Shown here piece by piece: positions 1-4,603 of a DNA stretch of 7,022 bases; position 1 is the first letter of the stretch, and every line of letters begins with the position of its first letter. A model generated the notes under the pieces. It was not told the DNA's origin and made no database searches. It worked only from the letters and a program-made list of their open reading frames with translations. Position numbers and translations under genes: made by a program. This DNA is from BMS3B sp964501105 (lineage in GTDB: Archaea > Hydrothermarchaeota > Hydrothermarchaeia > Hydrothermarchaeales > BMS3B). The stretch lies in the NCBI GenBank assembly GCA_964501105.1, contig CAZCRG010000093.1, forward strand, positions 1 to 7,022, in the 5' to 3' direction.

Positions 1-162
1 CCATAGTGCTATAAACATGGATAGGAAGATAAAATATGCAGTTTTTCAATTATTATACTTTATTCCAAAATAAAAAGAAAAAATTGCAGAAGATATTTGT
101 AAAGACAGTAGATATCCTAACAAACGTGCTTCTGGAACAATGTTTCCTCTGATTTTTTTCAT
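1..162 (-). pseudogene. Membrane-protein ORF with in-frame TGA, runs off left edge
   Basis: An ATG at 162-160 is preceded by AAGGTGA (176-170) at good spacing and opens a 38-codon frame ending at TGA 48-46. The peptide starts MKKIRGNIVPEARLLGYL and is hydrophobic over about residues 13-33. In the same frame, directly after the TGA, the sequence continues KTAYFIFLSMFIALW to the window edge, which looks like a second membrane helix. A TGG-to-TGA change would explain this. Helix, short loop, helix resembles the N-terminus of the six-helix protein at 2959-2315, and its place after a winged-helix tail and a short gene is the same, but sequence identity is too low to prove homology. TGA is an ordinary stop for several genes here, so recoding is unlikely. 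It could instead be a genuine 38-aa single-helix protein. No function is recognised. Confidence 0.4.
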
Positions 163-175
163 TTCTTTATCACCT

Positions 176-289
176 TCAGGCTATTCTGAAACCCAATGCT
201 GCTAAGGAAACCACAGCCGTTACATAATCTGAGACATCTCTGCCTCTATAATATGTCCATGCAGCGCTAATATTACTTTCCGCCGCCAC
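176..289 (-). CDS. Small SD-led ORF, 37 aa, unknown
   Basis: A GTG at 289-287 follows GGGAGGTGA (307-299) with about 9 nt spacing and opens a 37-aa frame ending at TGA 178-176. The peptide begins MAAESNISAAWTYYRGRD, and its C-terminal half (about residues 22-35) is hydrophobic. The SD overlaps the stop of the winged-helix remnant just upstream, the same junction design as between the winged-helix gene and the 117-aa gene at 3327-3320. By position it is the counterpart of the 117-aa protein, but it is far shorter and the sequences do not align convincingly. It may be a truncated relative, a real micro-membrane protein, or a leftover. The next ORF starts 13 nt after its stop, suggesting translational coupling. 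Expression is not shown. Confidence 0.4.
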   Translation of the reverse strand: MAAESNISAAWTYYRGRDVSDYVTAVVSLAALGFRIA

Positions 290-298
290 TGTCCCTTT

Positions 299-355
299 TC
301 ACCTCCCTTGGTTTTGCCTCATTGCCTTCTGGCTCAGCCTCTTAAGAGAGATACT
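299..355 (-). pseudogene. C-terminal remnant of a second winged-helix gene
   Basis: An 18-codon open stretch ending at TGA 301-299 encodes SISLKRLSQKAMRQNQGR. It matches the C-terminus of the winged-helix protein at 3641-3327 (QADLKEASRRAMKQAKRR) at 7 of 18 positions, including the L-K, S, A-M-x-Q and final R. At nucleotide level, plus-strand 294-335 aligns without gaps to 3322-3363 with 32 of 42 bases identical by my count, and the stop codon and embedded Shine-Dalgarno coincide. The frame is closed upstream by TGA 358-356, right beside the stop of the Yip1 gene (364-362), so only the tail survives. I infer that a second copy of the cassette existed here and its 5' part was lost. Confidence 0.6.
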
Positions 356-361
356 TCAGAT

Positions 362-997
362 TCATCTCACAGGTAACTGGCCTAGAGCGCCACCTCCCAT
401 TAGAGCCAGCATCGCTCCCAGGAAGAGTACTGCAAATACCACTACAAGCACAACCACAGGTACAAGCACTGAAGCAACCGCTCTCAGTGTTGAGAATTCA
501 TTGGCCTCTCTCACGCCGATAATCAGTACCGCCAGTGACCACAGCCCGAAGAGAAACGCTGGCAACATTGCAAGCGAAGGCATAGCCACATTCGCTACTA
601 TGCCGAGAGCTCCACCGATGATTAAAGGCACCTGAGCGTAGCCGTTTACAGCAAGAAGTCCCTTTGCACCAGCCCTGCCGCCAAGAATCTTGGCCATCAC
701 CAGAATAAGAGCTGAGATTATCACCCAGCCCATGGGTGCGAGGATTAAACTCCTGAGCACCTCACCAGCGAAGCTGGGCTCCTGCATAAATGGAAGTGTC
801 CCAGGTTGAGCATCGCCGAACATCTGCTTCATCTGCTCCATTGCATGGAGTCTCTGGTAGTAGCTTGAGATGCCGCTGAGCATACCATTCACCAGCACTA
901 TTGCAAGGGGCAAAGCAAGACCCTCTTCAGAGGTAAGAATTCTTCTGAAGGCTTCTCCCGGGCTTTTCATCACATCTATCAGGTCTTCAACTGCCAT
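362..997 (-). CDS. Yip1-domain membrane protein
   Basis: This is a 211-aa polytopic membrane protein of the Yip1 family, whose prokaryotic members are of unknown function. I chose the ATG at 997 because AGGAGGTGA (1011-1003) precedes it at ideal spacing; a longer start at 1054 would put that SD inside the coding region. Residues 1-20 form an amphipathic cytoplasmic lead (EDLIDVMKSPGEAFRRI). Membrane segments fall near residues 26-44, 82-104, 112-135, 139-162 and 169-198. GYAQVP at 119-124 and the stretch LWSLAVLIIGVREANEFS near 142-159 are typical Yip1 signatures. An Ala/Gly/Met-rich 50-75 loop separates helices 1 and 2. Its base composition is clearly richer in G+C than the membrane genes upstream (31 G/C in 541-600 against 17 in 2341-2400), so it may have a different history. 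It is the last intact gene of the minus-strand run. Confidence 0.8.
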   Translation of the reverse strand: MAVEDLIDVMKSPGEAFRRILTSEEGLALPLAIVLVNGMLSGISSYYQRLHAMEQMKQMFGDAQPGTLPFMQEPSFAGEVLRSLILAPMGWVIISALILVMAKILGGRAGAKGLLAVNGYAQVPLIIGGALGIVANVAMPSLAMLPAFLFGLWSLAVLIIGVREANEFSTLRAVASVLVPVVVLVVVFAVLFLGAMLALMGGGALGQLPVR

Positions 998-1002
998 CTT
1001 TT

Positions 1003-1011
1003 TCACCTCCT
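1003..1011 (-). promoter_or_regulatory. Shine-Dalgarno that fixes the Yip1 start
   Basis: AGGAGGTGA on the minus strand lies 5 nt upstream of the ATG at 997. It decides for the 211-aa start rather than the in-frame ATG at 1054, which has no comparable site. Confidence 0.8.
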
Positions 1012-1025
1012 CTATTCCTTCATCT

Positions 1026-1118
1026 TTAAAACAGTGCCATTGGCGAGTATTCATTTACTATTTCAGGGATTTCCTCTACCTCTCTTCCAGGAATTGTTTA
1101 TGTGGTGGTTATCGGCAT
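1026..1118 (-). pseudogene. SD-led small ORF broken by in-frame TAA
   Basis: An ATG at 1118-1116 has a perfect AGGAGGTGA (1135-1127) 8 nt upstream. It encodes MPITTT and then TAA (1100-1098). The same frame continues coding-like as TIPGREVEEIPEIVNEYSP and MALF to a second TAA at 1028-1026, giving 30 residues if the first stop is ignored. A single change (for example AAA to TAA) would account for the break. The spaced pattern TTT-x-TIPG-x-x-V recalls the N-terminus of UPF0145/YbjQ-type proteins, but only about 20 residues can be compared and the rest of that family is absent, so this is a weak hint. Alternatives are a six-residue leader peptide or chance. It lies 26 nt after the frameshifted Yip1-like gene and 28 nt before the intact Yip1 gene. 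Confidence 0.4.
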
Positions 1119-1678
1119 GTTTCTATTCACCTCCTGTATTTCATTCATGAAACCAAATACCTTAACAGTGCTGTGAAAATTATCCAGATTGTGTAGGGAA
1201 TTAAGAAGGTCAATAACATTTTCTTATTTGATTCTCCATATGCGGTGGAGATCGACGAAGCCAGTAGAGATAGATACACGTATGACGAGAAGATTTCTAT
1301 TCTGCTTTTAGCGGTGTTCCAGGATGTAAAGAAGCTCTCAATTTCTTTCGCAGTCATCCCTAGCTGAAACCCGCTGAATCCATAGGCCTTGAAAAATGTG
1401 AATGTGAGAGTTAAGATTATCAGAGCCTTGACAGGAAACAAACATCCTGCTATGTATAAAAATCTCCTGAATTCAAAGCTTTTGGTTTTTGAAAATAGTT
1501 TGATAATCTGATAGTAAATTCCCATAGTGATAATCCAGCCAATAAGACCAAAAGCTGCAATTAATATTACAGTGGCAACGCTTGCTACTCTAATTATTTT
1601 TAGGGCTTTTTGGTCGGGAATATTTGAAAATAAATTATATGATACTGATAATGCCGGCAATGATATCAAAATAAAAAA

Positions 1679-1710
1679 GATCACTACTATAATAGATCAC
1701 TACTATAATA
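1679..1710. repeat. Perfect 16-bp tandem duplication
   Basis: GATCACTACTATAATA occurs twice back to back (1679-1694 and 1695-1710) with no mismatch. Sixteen is not a multiple of three, so one extra copy shifts the reading frame of the minus-strand Yip1-like gene. Nothing on either flank resembles a third copy. Confidence 0.95.
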
Positions 1711-1739
1711 AATGGGGTTAAAATATTAATTTCTTCATT

Positions 1740-1761
1740 TTTTATTACATTTGTAATAAAA
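1740..1761. repeat. Inverted repeat, 9-bp arms
   Basis: TTTTATTAC and GTAATAAAA are perfect reverse complements separated by ATTT. In the minus-strand mRNA they would form a hairpin over codons 5-12 of the Yip1-like gene, just after its start. The arms are nearly all A/U, so stability at high temperature would be low. Confidence 0.6.
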
Positions 1762-1781
1762 TTTTTAAGTTTCATTGCGTA

Positions 1782-1787
1782 TCACCT
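1782..1787 (-). promoter_or_regulatory. Shine-Dalgarno overlapping the SpoIIM stop
   Basis: AGGTGA on the minus strand contains the TGA stop of the SpoIIM gene and lies 6 nt before the ATG at 1775. It is the main reason for placing the original start of the Yip1-like gene there. Confidence 0.7.
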
Positions 1788-2318
1788 GCGTAAGTTATAA
1801 AAATAATTCAATGAAAATTTAGTTTCAATGTAAGCAGAAATTAAAAGTACAGGTATAGCAAGCACAAGTGAATTTTTTAATGTTTGTATTTCTTTTAAAA
1901 GAAATTTTGTGGGAGTTATTGACGTTTTATTCCTAAAATAATCAATCCAATATTTTGTAACCCTGATAGCATGAGAATTCATAACGGATATTACAAATAA
2001 TTCACCAATTCCATGAGGAAGTAAACCCTTGAGTATTGTGGTTGTTGGTACCGAGTAATATGACTCAATTCTTGCTATACCAACCCCCGTGTCTATAGCC
2101 AACACTAAAATTGAAAGTAAACCAATGGGCCCTAAGAGAGATAGAATTCCTATGACAAAAATTGATTTGAAATTGAATAAAAATACGTCAATAAAATTAA
2201 ATTGCAGGTTACTACTGGAGGGCATCCATTTGCAGTCTAATGCCCGACCAATATACCACCCAGTAATAACATAACAAACAACAAGAATGTGGGAATACAA
2301 TAAGTGCCTGCGAGTCAT
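1782..2318 (-). CDS. SpoIIM (DUF95) family membrane protein
   Basis: This 178-aa integral membrane protein carries the hallmark LLPHGIGE motif at residues 99-106 and a late AIPVLLISAYIETKFS segment (about 154-169), both typical of the SpoIIM/DUF95 family. In sporulating bacteria SpoIIM works in septal peptidoglycan remodelling; archaeal members have no established role, so no sporulation function is implied. Hydrophobic segments fall near 7-23, 49-82, 104-118 and 148-166, and a basic loop (about 119-145) carries RVTKYWIDYFRNK. It is at the short end for the family. The ATG start overlaps the TGA of the upstream gene by 4 nt (ATGA), and GGGGTGA (2331-2325) serves as ribosome binding site. The next gene begins 6 nt after its stop. 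Translational coupling with both neighbours is likely. The gene is AT-rich like the one upstream. Confidence 0.8.
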   Translation of the reverse strand: MTRRHLLYSHILVVCYVITGWYIGRALDCKWMPSSSNLQFNFIDVFLFNFKSIFVIGILSLLGPIGLLSILVLAIDTGVGIARIESYYSVPTTTILKGLLPHGIGELFVISVMNSHAIRVTKYWIDYFRNKTSITPTKFLLKEIQTLKNSLVLAIPVLLISAYIETKFSLNYFYNLRR

Positions 2319-2959
2319 TGCCTATCACCCCTTCTTTTCAGAAATCCAAAATGATATAATATGAAAAATAGCCAAGCATAGAAAATAATAGCAAGAGGCA
2401 TGACAATCCATACCTCATCAATAAATGAGGCACGTACATATTCTCCAGAAACAATTATTTTATATGCACCTGCTAGTATAATTATAAAAATTATGACAGT
2501 CCAAAATGTCTCGCTACCAAATTTTATAATCTCATCTAAACGGTTATACATTCTATATGCTGCCAGTGAAAAGAACACACCAGTCATGCTTACCAAAATA
2601 CTGAATGTGGCATATTCTGGTGGATTTAGTTTAGTTATTAATGAAAGAATGGAAATAATTATACACAGATATGCAAAACCCAGAAATAAGTATCCAAATT
2701 GCCTAGAATGCTTTTTATCCTTGAGGTTTACATCTGTGTAGAATTTTTCAGAGTCAATTGATAAAACTAATAGGTCAGCTACAGTAAATCCAATAAAAAT
2801 AAAAATGATAGCATCTAATAAATATCTGCTTATTTTAAAAGCTAAAATTGTGCTATATACTATAATAATTATTTGTATTAAAACTCCTATAAAAACAGCA
2901 ACATCGAAATTTTTGAATCTATTATTATAAGAATTTAGAAAAAATAAAAAATTTGGCAT
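2315..2959 (-). CDS. Six-helix membrane protein, unknown family
   Basis: This 214-aa protein is strongly hydrophobic with about six predicted membrane segments near residues 20-41, 47-67, 87-109, 117-136, 151-170 and 182-204. A charged loop (about 70-86, with KFYTDVNLKDKKHSR) follows helix 2, and the C-terminus is basic (FLKRRGDRQ), which suggests a cytoplasmic tail. I see no catalytic or binding motif and do not recognise the family. The ATG at 2959 has a weak ribosome binding site; a short inverted repeat (GGTAA and TTACC, 2960-2971) spans the gap to the upstream stop and might limit initiation. The gap to the 117-aa gene is 7 nt and the downstream SpoIIM gene overlaps by 4 nt, so the three are surely co-transcribed. 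The gene is notably AT-rich, with many ATA/ATT and TTT/TTA codons. Confidence 0.8.
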   Translation of the reverse strand: MPNFLFFLNSYNNRFKNFDVAVFIGVLIQIIIIVYSTILAFKISRYLLDAIIFIFIGFTVADLLVLSIDSEKFYTDVNLKDKKHSRQFGYLFLGFAYLCIIISILSLITKLNPPEYATFSILVSMTGVFFSLAAYRMYNRLDEIIKFGSETFWTVIIFIIILAGAYKIIVSGEYVRASFIDEVWIVMPLAIIFYAWLFFILYHFGFLKRRGDRQ

Positions 2960-2966
2960 GGTAATT

Positions 2967-3320
2967 TTACCACGCCCCTATAATTTTTGGCATATTGAGT
3001 GCTATTTTGAGCCATGTAGTGCCCGGCACGAAAGAAATCACTAGCTGCCCAAACCATGTAGCAAGGCTATAGTAGTCCATTGTCTTGTATGCGAGTCCAC
3101 CAGTCATAGCAGAGTATATTAAAGATGCAACTCCTCCCGGAACAAAAGCACCGAAAATCGTCAGTAGAGAATATTCAATTGTCTGCCACAGTGTGTAGTA
3201 TCCGGCTGCGTATAATGCCAGTAGTTTATTTCCGTACACTGTTATACCTCTTGCAAGTGATAAAAATGCTGTGCCTACTACTCCCGCTGTTTTAATTCTG
3301 TCGGCCGTTATGCTTATCAT
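2967..3320 (-). CDS. Hydrophobic 117-aa protein, unknown
   Basis: The ATG at 3320 follows a perfect AGGAGGTGA (3335-3327) at 6 nt, so the start is secure. The protein is hydrophobic and rich in Gly, Ala, Tyr and Trp. Likely membrane or amphipathic segments fall near residues 10-28, 45-72 and 86-98. PGG at 61-63 and FVPGTTW at 97-103 break the helices. There is no cleavable signal with a clear processing site and no recognised motif. Small size, SD strength and position directly after the DNA-binding gene suggest it may be the most highly translated product of the operon, perhaps a small membrane component working with the polytopic proteins that follow; this is inference. It ends 7 nt before the six-helix protein. 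Confidence 0.75.
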   Translation of the reverse strand: MISITADRIKTAGVVGTAFLSLARGITVYGNKLLALYAAGYYTLWQTIEYSLLTIFGAFVPGGVASLIYSAMTGGLAYKTMDYYSLATWFGQLVISFVPGTTWLKIALNMPKIIGAW

Positions 3321-3326
3321 GCCTTT

Positions 3327-3641
3327 TCACCTCCTTTTTGCTTGCTTCATCGCCCTTCGGCTCGCTTCTTTTAAATCTGCCTGTGCTTCATCGGCAAGAG
3401 TAATAGCGATGAGATGATGCTCCCTGCTTTTACCTCGGGAGCCCTTGCGGCGGGTGAAGAGCCTTACCTCCCTGATGGAGAACCCCCTTTTCCTCAGCTC
3501 AAGAGCATACCTTATTGTGCGGTTGTTCAATCCCGTTGAAGCGCTTTCGAGCTTCAGCATAGCCGGTTTGAAGTGTGCCAGCATGTTATGCAGCCTCCTC
3601 CTGGTAAGCGCATGACCCACATTCAGCTTCAGATAATTCAT
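3327..3641 (-). CDS. Small basic winged-helix DNA-binding protein
   Basis: This 104-aa protein is rich in Arg and Lys. A winged-helix fold is suggested by a helical N-terminal half (about 10-35), a turn and recognition-helix-like segment NNRTIRYALELRKRGFS (39-55), and a wing-like strand-loop-strand (about 57-80, REVRLF, then a GSRGKSR loop, then HHLIAIT). The C-terminus (85-104) is a basic helix. I do not recognise a named family. The ATG at 3641 has GAGGAGTGA (3653-3645) upstream; an out-of-frame ATG at 3645 is ignored. Its stop TGA lies inside the SD of the next gene. It is the first gene of the minus-strand operon and lies beside a 19-bp-register palindromic array, so it is the obvious candidate to bind that array, as autorepressor or as a centromere/iteron-binding factor of the TubR or AspA kind. 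No partner ATPase or GTPase is visible. A decayed copy of its C-terminus lies at 355-299. Confidence 0.75.
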   Translation of the reverse strand: MNYLKLNVGHALTRRRLHNMLAHFKPAMLKLESASTGLNNRTIRYALELRKRGFSIREVRLFTRRKGSRGKSREHHLIAITLADEAQADLKEASRRAMKQAKRR

Positions 3642-3644
3642 CCA

Positions 3645-3653
3645 TCACTCCTC
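3645..3653 (-). promoter_or_regulatory. Shine-Dalgarno of the winged-helix gene
   Basis: GAGGAGTGA on the minus strand lies 3 nt before the ATG at 3641 if counted to its end and 7 nt from the GGAG core. It favours this ATG over the out-of-frame one at 3645. Confidence 0.6.
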
Positions 3654-3674
3654 ATCTCCATAAGTTAAAATTCC

Positions 3675-3684
3675 ATATATTTTT
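3675..3684 (-). promoter_or_regulatory. TATA box of the winged-helix operon
   Basis: AAAAATATAT on the minus strand lies about 38 nt upstream of the ATG at 3641. With the usual archaeal distance of about 25 nt, transcription would start near 3654, giving a short leader that just includes the Shine-Dalgarno. The degenerate first unit of the 19-bp array begins 12 bp upstream of the box, so a protein on the array could touch the promoter. Confidence 0.55.
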
Positions 3685-3695
3685 CAAAAAACAGG

Positions 3696-3875
3696 TATAT
3701 ATTAGTAACGCTTATTAATATTAGAGCCGTATATTAATATTAATGTCATAATCTAATATTAATACCTCTATTTAATATTAATGTCTGAATTTAATATTAA
3801 TATGACACATTAATATTAATACATTAACTTAATATTAAAGCCATATATTAATATTAATCCAGTAATTTAATACCA
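3696..3875. repeat. Palindromic array in exact 19-bp register
   Basis: The core TTAATATTA starts at 3715, 3734, 3753 (CTAATATTA), 3772, 3791, 3810, 3829 and 3848, every interval exactly 19 bp. Degenerate units continue the register at both ends: TATATATTA at 3696 and TTAATACCA at 3867. In most units the core extends to TTAATATTAAT, whose first ten bases are a perfect palindrome. The remaining 7-8 bases of each unit vary and hold nearly all the G and C. The array fills the space between two divergent core promoters. Palindromic units suggest a dimeric protein. Nineteen is not a multiple of the helical repeat, so successive sites rotate round the DNA and an intrinsic phased bend is unlikely. 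It could be an operator cluster, a plasmid-like iteron or centromere, or a boundary element. Confidence 0.9.
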
Positions 3876-3891
3876 AGTTGTAAAAAATGGG

Positions 3892-3908
3892 GCAAATTTT
3901 ATATATAC
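3892..3908 (+). promoter_or_regulatory. BRE/TATA promoter of the ABC operon
   Basis: GCAAAT followed by TTTATATATAC (to 3908) matches an archaeal BRE plus TATA box. The centre of the box is about 26 nt upstream of the ATG at 3929, and no Shine-Dalgarno lies between, so a leaderless or nearly leaderless mRNA is expected. The last degenerate unit of the 19-bp array ends about 17 bp upstream. Confidence 0.7.
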
Positions 3909-3928
3909 AAACAAATTACTTTTAGTGG

Positions 3929-4603
3929 ATGATTATAGCCGAAAACCTCACCAGAACCTACCATATTGGTGAAGCCGAAGTTCACGCTCTTCGAGGCGTT
4001 AGTCTGGAAATTGTTTCAGGAGAATTTGTCGCCATAGTTGGCTCCAGCGGCTCAGGGAAGAGCACACTCCTTCATATCCTGGGTGCCCTTGACCAGCCCA
4101 CCTCTGGCAGAGTTTATCTTGGGGGAGATGATTTGAGCTCACTGAGTGAGGATGAGCTTGCAGAAATAAGGGCAAAAAAGATTGGATTTGTATTTCAGTT
4201 TCACAATTTAATTCCAACTCTCACCGCTCTTGAGAATCTGGAACTCCCAATGGTTTTTGCAGGAGTTAAGGCAGACGAAAGGCGGAAGAGAGCAGAGAGG
4301 CTTCTCAGAGAGGTTGGTCTTGGAGACAGGCTTGAGCATACTCCACTCCAGCTTTCAGGAGGTCAGCAGCAGAGAGTGGCAATAGCAAGGGCACTGGCAA
4401 ATGAGCCAGATGTGATTTTAGCTGATGAACCAACAGGTGAGCTGGACAGTGATAACAGCAGGAAAATTATGGAGACCCTTATAAGGCTCAGAGAAAAATC
4501 AGGAGTAACCCTTCTGGTTGTAACCCACGACCCTGAGGTTGCAGCCCATGCAGACAGAGTGCTTAAAATGAGAGATGGAAGAATAGAGGAGGTGGAGAGT
4601 TGA
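3929..4603 (+). CDS. ABC transporter ATPase, MacB/LolD type
   Basis: This 224-aa protein is a complete ABC nucleotide-binding domain that would sit on the cytoplasmic face and power the permease at 5806. Motifs in order: Walker A GSSGSGKST (38-46), Q-loop glutamine at 90 in VFQFHNL, signature LSGGQQQR (142-149), Walker B VILADE with catalytic Glu (162-167), PTGELDS (168-174) as D-loop, and switch His at 200 in VVTHD. The combination of GALDQPTSG, FHNLIPTLTALENLELPM and PTGELDS marks the LolD/MacB/FtsE-like (type VII) subgroup rather than an importer. Length is normal. The ATG lies about 26 nt after a TATA box and has no SD. The stop TGA overlaps the TTG start of the next gene by 4 nt. Substrate is unknown; relatives extrude lipoproteins, peptides or drugs or drive mechanotransmission. 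Confidence 0.95.
   Translation: MIIAENLTRTYHIGEAEVHALRGVSLEIVSGEFVAIVGSSGSGKSTLLHILGALDQPTSGRVYLGGDDLSSLSEDELAEIRAKKIGFVFQFHNLIPTLTALENLELPMVFAGVKADERRKRAERLLREVGLGDRLEHTPLQLSGGQQQRVAIARALANEPDVILADEPTGELDSDNSRKIMETLIRLREKSGVTLLVVTHDPEVAAHADRVLKMRDGRIEEVES

Larger units (their letters stand above)
1145..1775 (-). pseudogene. Yip1-like membrane protein, frameshifted by a 16-bp duplication
   Basis: The gene begins at ATG 1775-1773, 6 nt after the SpoIIM stop and after AGGTGA (1787-1782). As it stands, that frame runs MKLKNFITNVIKNEEINILT then PFIIVVIYYSSDL and stops at TAA 1637-1635 after 46 codons. The rest (1684-1145) is open in another frame, with only a GTG at 1684 inside the duplicated repeat as start. 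Deleting one 16-bp copy joins PFIIVVI to FFILISLPALSVSYNLF and gives 204 aa. Membrane segments then fall near 18-40, 61-83, 101-122, 145-165 and 180-202. AGCLFPV (104-110) and the late SLLASSISTAYGES stretch align with the Yip1 signatures of the gene at 997-362. A short product from GTG 1684 (179 aa) would lack the N-terminal lead and part of helix 1. A sequencing or assembly error, or reversible slippage, remains possible. Confidence 0.75.

Noticed and set aside
46..48. TGA recoding (selenocysteine or pyrrolysine-like readthrough)
   Set aside because: TGA ends several intact genes here, and no structure or family context supports recoding in this ORF.
267..276. CTAATATTAC as an outlying array unit
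   Set aside because: It is a single match inside a small ORF with no second unit 19 bp away; expected by chance in AT-rich DNA.
998..1054. Longer N-terminus for the Yip1 gene starting at 1054
   Set aside because: The extra 19 residues read through a perfect AGGAGGTGA that is correctly placed for the ATG at 997, and they overlap the tail of another coding-like frame.
870..1196. Plus-strand open frame of about 108 codons
   Set aside because: It runs antisense to the Yip1 gene, has no ribosome binding site and its product does not look like a protein family; it is a shadow.
1145..1684. GTG at 1684 as the native start of the Yip1-like protein
   Set aside because: It lies inside the duplicated repeat, has no Shine-Dalgarno, and would cut off the lead and part of the first helix that the upstream frame supplies.
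1717..1731. TTAAAATATTAAT near the frameshifted gene as another array site
   Set aside because: The spacing within the palindrome differs from the array core and no neighbour is in 19-bp register.
3696..3875. CRISPR array
   Set aside because: Repeats are only 9-12 bp, palindromic and A/T-only, with 7-8-bp spacers; no cas gene is nearby.
3696..3875. Phased A-tract curved DNA
   Set aside because: The 19-bp step is not a multiple of about 10.5 bp, so bends would not add up; the cores also contain TpA steps rather than A-tracts.
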